Positions 1 through 5,124 are shown, counted from the first letter of the stretch. The stretch is DNA of 5,973 nucleotides from Oscillospiraceae bacterium (GCA_017440445.1 JAFSHE010000257.1:1-5973); one strand, 5' to 3'. Notes: a model not told the origin generated them from the sequence alone. Translations and numbers: made by a program.

Positions 1-969
1 GCCTCTCCCCTCTCCGTCGAAGACTACAAGGCAGGCGGCGACCTGGCTCTTTATGATGCGATAGGCACAGCTATCCAAAAGACAAACAAGGCAATGAACA
101 GTACCATGCAGGAATATCTCCCCGAAAAGGTGCTGTTTGTGATACTGAAATGCGGTGCAAATACCTCAAGCTGGCAGTACACATCAAAGATGATAAGAGA
201 ACTGATCTCGCAGCAGCGTGAGAAAGGATGGGAGTTCATTATGTTGGTCAACAGCAAAAATGCCGCTTCACAGGCAAACTCTATCGGAATAACAAAGAAA
301 AATGCACAAAGCTTCTCCCCTGACCCTGACGGAATCGCAATGGCTTTTACCTCTATGTCTGACATGATAACAGAGCACAGAAACACTCCCGTTATCGAAC
401 AGCATGACGAGCCTGTAACAGTAAACACATCAACACCTGATGATACGGTAGATGTAATCCCTTTTGACAGGATAAAGGATGCGTTTACAGAGCTTTACGA
501 TGCAGTATGGTCGCTGCCAGAGCAGATACATAAAAAGCACTGCTCCGTTACGTTCAAGGACTGTATGAGGTTAAAGAGAGAAATTCTCGGAATATCGAAC
601 TGCTGCAAGAGCCTTATCGACGAGAGCGAATGGCTGTTTCTTATGTCACACCCCGACTATGGGAAAAAATATGCAGATCACTGTAAGCGCAACATCCAAA
701 ACGCATATCAGCAGCTTGCTCCGATAATCGACAATCTATCAAGTCACATAATAGTGCGTGGATGTGAGGAATTACCTTTCAGAAAGATATTTCAGGACAT
801 ACTTGACAGCATAGCCGACATATACGGTTTCAGGCACATTATACTTACACAAAAGGCTGATATACAAATTGAACAGTTCCCCGAAGATAACGTATCAGCA
901 GGATCAGGGCCTTCCCTCTTTAAAAAGCTGATAAAGCAGATCTTCAACCTAAAAGACATTGATTTATAA
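1..969 (+). CDS. VWA-domain protein with degenerate metal site, 5'-truncated by window edge
   Basis: The frame is open from base 1 to TAA at 967-969 (322 residues visible), so the real start lies upstream; the internal ATG at 94 is not the start. Visible residues 1-125 match the second half of a bacterial VWA domain: GGDLALYDAIG at 12-22 sits where the family has GGSTALYDAIG, and YTSKMIRELI plus KGWEFI (60-80) match the usual conserved helix and strand. The MIDAS Thr is replaced by Leu15, and the usual TDG loop reads Lys50-Cys51-Gly52, so metal-dependent ligand binding is probably lost. Residues 126-150 look like a polar linker. Residues 155-322 are a mostly helical, Cys-containing extension that I do not recognise. 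VWA proteins of this kind occur in phage and accessory regions as protein-binding modules. The fold is fairly sure; the role is unknown. Confidence 0.75.
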   Translation, partial: ASPLSVEDYKAGGDLALYDAIGTAIQKTNKAMNSTMQEYLPEKVLFVILKCGANTSSWQYTSKMIRELISQQREKGWEFIMLVNSKNAASQANSIGITKKNAQSFSPDPDGIAMAFTSMSDMITEHRNTPVIEQHDEPVTVNTSTPDDTVDVIPFDRIKDAFTELYDAVWSLPEQIHKKHCSVTFKDCMRLKREILGISNCCKSLIDESEWLFLMSHPDYGKKYADHCKRNIQNAYQQLAPIIDNLSSHIIVRGCEELPFRKIFQDILDSIADIYGFRHIILTQKADIQIEQFPEDNVSAGSGPSLFKKLIKQIFNLKDIDL

Positions 970-987
970 TGCAAATAGTGCTATAAT
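959..987 (+). promoter_or_regulatory. Extended -10 promoter for the Mor-like gene
   Basis: TTGATT (959-964), a 17-bp spacer and a consensus TATAAT (982-987) with a TGn extension (979-981). The -35 lies across the stop codon of the VWA gene. The predicted start near 994 leaves a leader of only about 11 nt that still holds most of the AAGGAAG Shine-Dalgarno (992-998). The next gene therefore has its own promoter rather than depending only on read-through. Confidence 0.6.
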
Positions 988-1004
988 AAGAAAGGAAGAT
1001 CTGA

Positions 1005-1361
1005 ATGAACAAGGAACTTCTTAGCACCGATCTTAAAGATCTTGACGAAAACGACATCTACGAATTATTCGGGGTCACAGGCAACGAGGAGGCTGCCCTC
1101 AACGAAAGCTATCTGGAGCTTTTCAGGCTGCTTGGCAAGGACGCTATGCTGAAGATTTTCAGGCACTATCGCGGAGACAAGATAGACTGCCCCATGAAGC
1201 TTTTCAGGGCGGATTTTGTCGCAAGCATCGCTGAAAATGCCTCTGACAAGCGTGAGCGTGGCAACATCGCACGAGCCGCAGGATATGCCCTTAAGTTCAT
1301 CGACGGTATAATCCAGAAGCGCAGAAAAGAAGAACGAAGATCAGACACAGCCGACAAGTAA
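1005..1361 (+). CDS. Mor-like (phage middle-operon activator type) DNA-binding protein
   Basis: A 118-residue protein starting at ATG 1005 behind AAGGAAG (992-998, 6 nt spacing). The N-terminal 45 residues are acidic and helical. The segment RHYRGDKIDCPM (53-64) resembles the hallmark of the Mor/C activator family, where a helix ending in a Gly-rich turn is followed by a strand of the form I-x-x-P. Residues 85-104 (NIARAAGYALKFIDGII region) fit the recognition helix-turn-helix, and the end is a basic tail (QKRRKEERR, 104-112). Mor proteins bind DNA as dimers and activate phage middle promoters, so this is likely a small transcription factor of phage origin. The gene lies 35 bp after the VWA gene and has its own promoter. 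The assignment is by motif pattern only; another small HTH family is possible. Confidence 0.5.
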   Translation: MNKELLSTDLKDLDENDIYELFGVTGNEEAALNESYLELFRLLGKDAMLKIFRHYRGDKIDCPMKLFRADFVASIAENASDKRERGNIARAAGYALKFIDGIIQKRRKEERRSDTADK

Positions 1362-1377
1362 TGAGAGAGTCGCTTTT

Positions 1378-1480
1378 ATGAGTTTTAAAGAGTATCATCA
1401 AGGGTATTATCAACGACGTCAATGATTTAATTGAGTTTATGGAACACAAACAGCATTATCCCGATAGCCCTGATATATGA
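1378..1480 (+). pseudogene. Short gene remnant with an apparent +1 frameshift
   Basis: ATG at 1378, 16 bp after the Mor-like stop, opens MSFKEYHQ and ends after 15 codons. Removing one base in the TTTTAAA run (1383-1389) instead gives a 33-residue peptide beginning MSFKSIIKGIINDVNDL and ending at TGA 1478-1480, with ordinary codon use and an amphipathic character. The upstream GAGAGAG (1363-1369) could act as a Shine-Dalgarno. The simplest reading is a decayed or mis-sequenced small gene at the end of the Mor-like operon. It could also be chance. I do not recognise the product. Confidence 0.3.
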
Positions 1481-1486
1481 TACAAT
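1478..1486 (+). promoter_or_regulatory. Extended -10 element upstream of the dehydrogenase
   Basis: TGATACAAT (1478-1486) is an extended -10 with five of six consensus -10 bases. No convincing -35 lies 16-18 bp upstream, as is tolerated for TGn promoters. The predicted start near 1493 gives a leader of about 23 nt containing GAGGGG (1503-1508), 7 nt before ATG 1516. Confidence 0.4.
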
Positions 1487-1515
1487 AGATATATAATATA
1501 AAGAGGGGTAACAAA

Positions 1516-2550
1516 ATGCTTGCATACACATACATAGACAAGGGTAATTTTCAGCTCATCAAAAAATCTAAACCCACGCTCCAAAGCGACACAGACGCTA
1601 TCGTCAGGGTAACGCTTGCGAGTATCTGCTCCAGCGACCTGCATATAAAGCACGGCTCTGTGCCGCGTGCTGTCAAGGGAATTACTGTCGGTCACGAGAT
1701 GGTGGGAGTTGTGGAGGAGGTCGGCTCTGCGGTCACTTCCGTAAAGGTCGGTGACAGGGTCACTGTTAACGTCGAGACCTTCTGCGGAGAGTGTTTCTTC
1801 TGCAGGAAAGGCTTTGTCAACAACTGTACCGACCCTGATGGCGGCTGGGCGCTCGGCTGTCGCATTGACGGCGGTCAGACGGAATACGTCAGAGTGCCGC
1901 TTGCACAGCAGGGTCTGAATAAGATTCCAGATTCCGTCAGCGATGAGCAGGCTCTGCTTGTGGGAGATGTGCTTGCAACAGGCTTCTGGGCGGCTCGTAT
2001 CTCCGAAATCACTGAGGAAGATACAGTGCTGATAATCGGCGCAGGACCTACGGGATTATGCACTCTGCTGTGCGTGATGCTGAAAAAGCCAAAGCGCATC
2101 ATCGTATGCGAAAAGGACGAGGACAGAATCAGATTCGTAAATCAACATTATCCTCAGGTACTGACGGTATCTCCCGAGAAAGTGGCTGAATTCGTTAAGG
2201 AAAACTCCGACCACAGCGGCGCTGATGTGGTGCTTGAGGTCGCAGGAAGCGAGGATACATTCCGTCTTGCGTGGGAGTGCGCCCGCCCTAATGCTATAGT
2301 GACGGTAGTTGCACTGTACGACAAGCCGCAGATCTTGCCGCTTCCTGATATGTACGGCAAGAATCTGATATTCAAGACAGGCGGCGTTGACGGCTGTGAC
2401 TGCGAGGAGATTCTTCGTCTTATCGAAAACGGCGAGATAGATACCACCCCGCTTATCACTCATACCTATCCCCTGTCGGAAATCGAGGCGGCTTATGAGC
2501 TTTTCGAGAAACGTCTGGCTGGGGTCATCAAGATTGCTGTTAGGCCGTAA
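1516..2550 (+). CDS. Zinc-dependent medium-chain alcohol/polyol dehydrogenase
   Basis: A complete 344-residue MDR-superfamily oxidoreductase, the normal family length, starting at ATG 1516 with GAGGGG 7 nt upstream. Catalytic zinc ligands are visible as Cys38 (in CSSDLH, 38-43) and His60-Glu61 (GHE), with Asp151 a plausible further ligand. The structural zinc lobe is intact: Cys90, Cys93, Cys96 and Cys104 in the C-x2-C-x2-C-x7-C pattern. The Rossmann motif GAGPTG is at 175-180, and Glu199 ends the second strand, favouring NAD(H) over NADP(H). These enzymes oxidise or reduce alcohols, polyols or related carbonyls in the cytoplasm; the substrate cannot be read from the sequence. It is closest in form to generic gut-Clostridia proteins annotated as alcohol dehydrogenase. 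The redox gene at 2606 follows after 55 bp with no terminator visible between them, so co-transcription is possible. Confidence 0.95.
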   Translation: MLAYTYIDKGNFQLIKKSKPTLQSDTDAIVRVTLASICSSDLHIKHGSVPRAVKGITVGHEMVGVVEEVGSAVTSVKVGDRVTVNVETFCGECFFCRKGFVNNCTDPDGGWALGCRIDGGQTEYVRVPLAQQGLNKIPDSVSDEQALLVGDVLATGFWAARISEITEEDTVLIIGAGPTGLCTLLCVMLKKPKRIIVCEKDEDRIRFVNQHYPQVLTVSPEKVAEFVKENSDHSGADVVLEVAGSEDTFRLAWECARPNAIVTVVALYDKPQILPLPDMYGKNLIFKTGGVDGCDCEEILRLIENGEIDTTPLITHTYPLSEIEAAYELFEKRLAGVIKIAVRP

Positions 2551-2605
2551 CAATAAAAAATCAGATTATAAAACTATCGAATTACATTATAACGGAGAAA
2601 GATAG

Positions 2606-3367
2606 ATGAAACCATTTCTGATATTGTATTTTTCTGGTGTAGGTAACACCAGATCAATTTCCGAAGATCTATACAGATATGTATCTAAAATCCCCACAAG
2701 AATTTATTCGGTGGAAAAACTACCTGACGATTTTGATATTAACAATTATTCAGCCATAATTCTGGGAACACCCACGTATCATTCAGAACCTGCAAAACCA
2801 CTAATGGCTTTTCTTTCGACAATTAATCCGAACATGAAAATTCCCGCATTTATTTTTACGACCTGCGGTCTGTATTCCGAAAACTGTCTGCGAATTCTCG
2901 CAAAGGAATGTATGAAACACAATATCATTCCTATACATTCAGCAAGCTACCGTTGCTCCGCAACAGATGGGATATTACTGACACCATTTATAGAGTATTG
3001 GTTTAAAAACGAGAGAGATCTACTATCAAAAACAAGAAAGGACCTCCGTATTTTTATAACCAGACTGAAATCACACTCCAAATCAGAAATTCCAAGTCCT
3101 AAGTGGTATACACCGCTGAATTATCCGAATAAAATGCTTGGGAAGATGACAACGTTTCCGATATATTTACACAAGGACAGATGTACAAAGTGCGGCAAAT
3201 GTCAAACAAACTGCCCGCAAAACGCTGTGACACAAAAAAATGGTTATCCTAGTATAGATAAAAATGAATGTATTAACTGCTATCGCTGTATTCATCGTTG
3301 TCCTACATTAGCTTTATCTTTATCAAAACACAAAACGGTAAATAGGGTTTGGAAGAAAAAACAGTAA
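2606..3367 (+). CDS. EFR1-type flavodoxin/ferredoxin fusion protein (2x[4Fe-4S])
   Basis: 253 residues from ATG 2606, with GGAG at 2594-2597 as Shine-Dalgarno. The N-terminal half is flavodoxin-like: ILYFSGVGNT (6-15) is the FMN phosphate-binding loop, and ILGTPTYHSEPAKP (52-65) fits the next flavin-contact loop. The C-terminal part carries two complete 4Fe-4S motifs, Cys193-x2-Cys196-x2-Cys199-x3-Cys203-Pro and Cys222-x2-Cys225-x2-Cys228-x3-Cys232-Pro. This architecture and length match the EFR1 family of anaerobes, soluble proteins thought to move electrons between flavin and iron-sulfur centres; partners are usually undefined. The tail is basic. There is no signal peptide, so it is cytoplasmic. 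The coding sequence is distinctly AT-rich (AAA, ATT, TTT codons) beside the GC-richer dehydrogenase, suggesting separate origin. Read-through from the dehydrogenase promoter is plausible, since I see no strong promoter in the gap. Confidence 0.92.
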   Translation: MKPFLILYFSGVGNTRSISEDLYRYVSKIPTRIYSVEKLPDDFDINNYSAIILGTPTYHSEPAKPLMAFLSTINPNMKIPAFIFTTCGLYSENCLRILAKECMKHNIIPIHSASYRCSATDGILLTPFIEYWFKNERDLLSKTRKDLRIFITRLKSHSKSEIPSPKWYTPLNYPNKMLGKMTTFPIYLHKDRCTKCGKCQTNCPQNAVTQKNGYPSIDKNECINCYRCIHRCPTLALSLSKHKTVNRVWKKKQ

Positions 3368-3678
3368 CCTATTTTTCTGCATGTCATAATCACCCTGTCT
3401 TAAAACAGAAAGAACCAGTTTTCTACCAAAAAATGATTCAGAGATTCACTTCCCATAAGACAACAATTGAAGCAATCACTTTAGTATTTGAGCGCTGTAT
3501 TGATTTTGCTAATGACAATAATTAATACTTCCTTTTAGTTATACTAAAATTTTTTATACTTCCAAACATGAAAATTCCCCAAATCTCACTTACATAGTAT
3601 TACTCTGAAAAGAACTGATTGTATAGCTTGAGCCAAGTGAAAGATAAACATTATCCTTCATCCACCGACAAATGAGAG
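3368..3678. other. AT-rich intergenic stretch without a convincing gene
   Basis: No supported gene. One plus-strand frame stays open from 3346 to TAA 3523-3525 across the end of the EFR1-type gene. It contains an ATG at 3433 that would give a 30-residue peptide (MIQRFTSHKTT...), but that ATG has no Shine-Dalgarno. It may be a protein remnant or chance. A weak terminator sits at 3533-3556. The rest (3557-3678) is AT-rich, with only a minor GATAA/TTATC inverted repeat near 3645-3658. Confidence 0.5.
3533..3556 (+). terminator. Weak AT-rich hairpin with T run after the EFR1-type gene
   Basis: TTTTAG (3533-3538) pairs with CTAAAA (3544-3549) around a TTATA loop and is followed by TTTTTT. The geometry is right for an intrinsic terminator, but the stem has only one G-C pair, so efficiency would be low. 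It is the first candidate end for the 2606-3367 transcript. Confidence 0.35.
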
Positions 3679-3725
3679 GTACACATCATTGAAAAAGGTG
3701 TGCAAAAAGCTTGCAGATTGACGAT

Positions 3726-3763
3726 ACAGGCAGAGAGCCACTTCTCTGCCTGTTTATTCTTTG
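3726..3763 (+). terminator. Strong intrinsic terminator
   Basis: CAGGCAGAGA (3727-3736) and TCTCTGCCTG (3743-3752) form a perfect 10-bp stem with a 6-nt loop, extendable by one A-T pair. TTTATTCTTT and further T-rich sequence follow. No T run exists on the other strand, so it acts rightward. Its source transcript is either read-through from the redox gene ending at 3367 or an unseen short RNA starting in the preceding 200 bp. A small TGCAA/TTGCA hairpin lies just upstream (3701-3715). Confidence 0.8.
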
Positions 3764-3765
3764 TA

Positions 3766-3794
3766 TTGTTTTTTGAAGTGATGTGTGATATAAT
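3766..3794 (+). promoter_or_regulatory. Extended -10 promoter of the orphan leader module
   Basis: TTGTTT (3766-3771), a 17-bp spacer and a perfect TATAAT (3789-3794) with TGn (3786-3788). It starts inside the T tract of the preceding terminator, so this is a freshly insulated transcription unit. The predicted start is near 3801. No long gene lies downstream on this strand before the window edge region of the convergent AraC gene. Confidence 0.6.
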
Positions 3795-3809
3795 TATGGA
3801 AACACATCA
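3779..3809. promoter_or_regulatory. Operator-like perfect inverted repeat around the -10 and start site
   Basis: TGATGTGT (3779-3786) and ACACATCA (3802-3809) form a perfect 8-bp inverted repeat with a 15-nt centre that contains the -10 box. One arm lies before the predicted start, so it cannot be an RNA hairpin of this transcript; a dimeric repressor site is the natural reading. A third copy, ACACATCA, occurs at 3681-3688, which could allow cooperative or looped binding. The regulator is not identifiable here. Confidence 0.5.
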
Positions 3810-3822
3810 ACTCAGGAGAATA

Positions 3823-3936
3823 ATGCAGTTCTTCTTTTTTCTGGAATACAGAACTACGGGAGCAGTTTTCATCTGCTCCAATGCTTTTTGGTGGATTTCA
3901 ACAAGTTGCTCTGATGCTTGCAGCAAATCACTTTGA
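3823..3936 (+). CDS. Small Phe-rich ORF, possible leader peptide
   Basis: A 37-codon ORF from ATG 3823, with AGGAG (3814-3818) 4 nt upstream and a promoter start about 22 nt before it. It opens MQFFFFLEYRTTGAVF: codons 3-6 are TTC TTC TTT TTT, followed later by Phe16, Phe22 and Trp23-Trp24. Consecutive aromatic codons close to the start, followed by a small hairpin (TTCTG 3839-3843 / CAGAA 3849-3853) and then a larger terminator-like hairpin (3859-3879), recall amino-acid attenuation leaders. Against this, the frame runs through the second hairpin rather than stopping before it, and no biosynthetic or tRNA-synthetase gene follows. A longer frame from 3700 is not credible because it crosses a terminator and the promoter. 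It could be a leader separated from its gene, or an untranslated small RNA. Confidence 0.4.
   Translation: MQFFFFLEYRTTGAVFICSNAFWWISTSCSDACSKSL
3859..3889 (+). terminator. Hairpin with short T run ending the leader module
   Basis: GGAGCAG (3859-3865) pairs with CTGCTCC (3873-3879) around a 7-nt TTTTCAT loop. TTTTT follows at 3885-3889 after a 5-nt gap. The gap makes termination less certain than at 3726. It would end a transcript of about 90 nt begun near 3801. A further 7-bp inverted repeat, ACTAAAC (3936-3942) with GTTTAGT (3964-3970), lies downstream in otherwise featureless AT-rich sequence. Confidence 0.5.
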
Positions 3937-4032
3937 CTAAACACAATATAATAGTCTGATATAGTTTAGTATCGACAAACTGAGTTTTCATTGATGTACA
4001 ACTGCTTTTTACACATTCTGTCGAGTACACGA

Positions 4033-4875
4033 TCATCCCGGCTTGGTATTGTTTGCTTTTCTATATTCCAACGGAGTAATGCCATTGTATTTTTTGAATA
4101 CCGTCCCGAAATATCCCGCATCTGAAAAACCAGAGTTTAATGCTATTTCAGATAATTGAGCATCAGTATCTGTGAGTAGCCTCATAGCCTCCTGCAAACG
4201 GCGGCGTGTAATATATTCATTGGGTCTGATGTTCATAGTCTGACGGAACACCCTACACAGATATTGTGGTGTTATTCCTGCTGCATCTGCAAGCACAGTG
4301 ACAGGAAAATCCTCTCTGAAATGTTCTTCGATGTAATTCAGCGCAGGCATAAGTATATCGCTCCTGTCAGCACCGCCTGCGACACTCTTGTCTGACGCCA
4401 GGCGCTGAAACTCCATAATATACTGATAAACAAGCCCTGAGCAGGTGTAGTTTCCATAAACCTTATCGGTCCTCAGTGCAACAAACATTTTATCAAACAG
4501 CTTAAGCATATGTGTATTATCACCGTGAGCTACGACAACAGGCTTTGTCAGCCCAAGCCGCCCTAACATCTGAGCGCAGGCATAACCGTCGAATGCCACC
4601 CAACGCACATCCCATTTTTCACTGCTTGGGTAATACTCATGCGGTTCATTCGCAGGTAGAAAGAAATAACAGTTATCTGTGAGCTGTATTGTTGTACTGC
4701 CGTATTTCAGCGTTCCTCCGCCATTTGCGCTGTACAATATCTGATGCCAGCAATATCCTTCAGTACGTCTTGTGTAACCCTGGTACTCCGTTCCACCTAT
4801 GCCTGTAAGAAACACAGGCAGATCCTTCACCTGCTCGACATAAGGATATACATGGTTATTGACTTTTCCTGCCAT
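4033..4875 (-). CDS. AraC-family transcriptional regulator, likely controlling the GH27 galactosidase
   Basis: A 280-residue protein on the minus strand. I choose the ATG at 4875 rather than the one at 4881 because GGGGG (4882-4886) directly abuts the latter but is 6 nt from the former. Residues 1-165 form a cupin-like sensor domain, with LTDNCYFFLPANEPHEYYP (65-83) being the typical strand-turn motif and His79 in the pocket region. Residues 175-275 are the two-helix-turn-helix DNA-binding domain: first HTH near 191-212 (TVLADAAGITPQYLCRVF), second near 241-262 (LSEIALNSGFSDAGYFGTVF), ending in the family signature GITPLEYRK (265-273). Regulators of this shape bind sugars or derivatives and activate carbohydrate genes. 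It is transcribed divergently from the alpha-galactosidase, with repeated sequences between them, so an alpha-galactoside or galactose response is inferred. No clear terminator follows its stop. Confidence 0.93.
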   Translation of the reverse strand: MAGKVNNHVYPYVEQVKDLPVFLTGIGGTEYQGYTRRTEGYCWHQILYSANGGGTLKYGSTTIQLTDNCYFFLPANEPHEYYPSSEKWDVRWVAFDGYACAQMLGRLGLTKPVVVAHGDNTHMLKLFDKMFVALRTDKVYGNYTCSGLVYQYIMEFQRLASDKSVAGGADRSDILMPALNYIEEHFREDFPVTVLADAAGITPQYLCRVFRQTMNIRPNEYITRRRLQEAMRLLTDTDAQLSEIALNSGFSDAGYFGTVFKKYNGITPLEYRKANNTKPG

Positions 4876-4881
4876 AAGCAT

Positions 4882-4889
4882 CCCCCTTT
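4882..4889 (-). promoter_or_regulatory. Shine-Dalgarno that decides the AraC start
   Basis: Minus-strand AAAGGGGG ends immediately before the first ATG (4881-4879) and 6 nt before the second (4875-4873). Normal spacing therefore favours the second, giving a protein starting MAGKVNNH. Confidence 0.65.
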
Positions 4890-4904
4890 CATGTCTATGT
4901 TATA

Positions 4905-4933
4905 AGTTTAATACTTTCAGGTCAGAATGTCAA
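4905..4933 (-). promoter_or_regulatory. Promoter of the AraC-type regulator gene
   Basis: On the minus strand, a consensus TTGACA (4933-4928), a 17-bp spacer and TAAACT (4910-4905, four of six -10 matches). The predicted start is near 4899, giving a leader of about 24 nt that contains the AAAGGGGG site. Confidence 0.5.
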
Positions 4934-4938
4934 GAGCA

Positions 4939-4965
4939 GATTTGTTTTTTGAAATTAAACAAATC
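4939..4965. promoter_or_regulatory. Perfect 9-bp inverted repeat in the divergent control region
   Basis: GATTTGTTT (4939-4947) and AAACAAATC (4957-4965) form a perfect inverted repeat with a 9-nt spacer, just upstream of the -35 of the regulator gene. It is a candidate operator for autoregulation. It overlaps the left copy of the 14-bp direct repeat. Confidence 0.45.
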
Positions 4966-5022
4966 AGATAAACCCCTGTTTATAATAATTTTTACTAATC
5001 GATATAGATTTTTGAAACTAAA
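4946..5022. repeat. 14-bp direct repeats, candidate AraC-type binding sites
   Basis: TTTTTGAAATTAAA (4946-4959) and TTTTTGAAACTAAA (5009-5022) differ at one base and start 63 bp apart, six helical turns. They therefore face the same side of the DNA. The right copy ends 27 bp before the -35 of the galactosidase promoter. Same-face direct repeats are typical of AraC-family sites, but the A/T-rich composition calls for caution. Confidence 0.45.
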
Positions 5023-5049
5023 AACACAAAGGGTTTTCAGAATTTACAA

Positions 5050-5078
5050 TTGACTTGATATTCAGAAAATGGTATCAT
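5050..5078 (+). promoter_or_regulatory. Promoter of the GH27 alpha-galactosidase gene
   Basis: TTGACT (5050-5055), a 17-bp spacer and TATCAT (5073-5078), each five of six consensus matches. The predicted start is near 5085, giving a leader of about 40 nt. TTCAGAA occurs at 5036-5042 and again at 5061-5067, flanking the -35, and may add a regulator contact. Confidence 0.65.
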
Positions 5079-5124
5079 TATTTAAAAAGCAGTATACAAA
5101 TGCTTACAGAAAGGATAATTAGTT

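Larger units (their letters stand above)
3679..3999. repeat. Imperfect inverted repeats bracketing the orphan leader module
   Basis: GTACACATCATTGAAAA (3679-3695) faces TTTTCATTGATGTAC (3985-3999). Read as inverted repeats they agree except for one mismatch and a 2-nt gap. They bracket about 320 bp holding a terminator, promoter, small ORF and hairpin. This could be a small non-autonomous element (MITE-like) or two related binding sites. No target-site duplication is evident, and the AT-rich context makes chance possible. Confidence 0.3.

Noticed and set aside
1492..1497. Perfect TATAAT just before the dehydrogenase
   Set aside because: A start about 7 nt later would fall inside the Shine-Dalgarno (1503-1508), and no -35 is present; the TGn element at 1478-1486 is a better candidate.
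1456..1695. 79-codon minus-strand ORF over the dehydrogenase start
   Set aside because: It overlaps the promoter, Shine-Dalgarno and N-terminus of a confidently assigned gene and has no ribosome site of its own.
2056..2553. 165-codon minus-strand ORF
   Set aside because: It is antisense to a dehydrogenase with intact motifs in the correct frame; composition and lack of known motifs mark it as a shadow.
3700..3936. 78-codon plus-strand ORF starting at 3700
   Set aside because: It has no proper Shine-Dalgarno and crosses a strong terminator hairpin and a promoter. Only the last 37 codons, from ATG 3823, have a plausible start.
3926..4032. Terminator for the AraC-type gene on the minus strand
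   Set aside because: Only short 5-7 bp AT-rich inverted repeats are seen, with no following T run on that strand.
4859..5053. 64-codon plus-strand ORF between the AraC-type gene and the galactosidase
   Set aside because: It starts inside the antisense regulator gene and runs through both promoters and the repeats. Low-complexity AT-rich coding is typical of intergenic chance frames.
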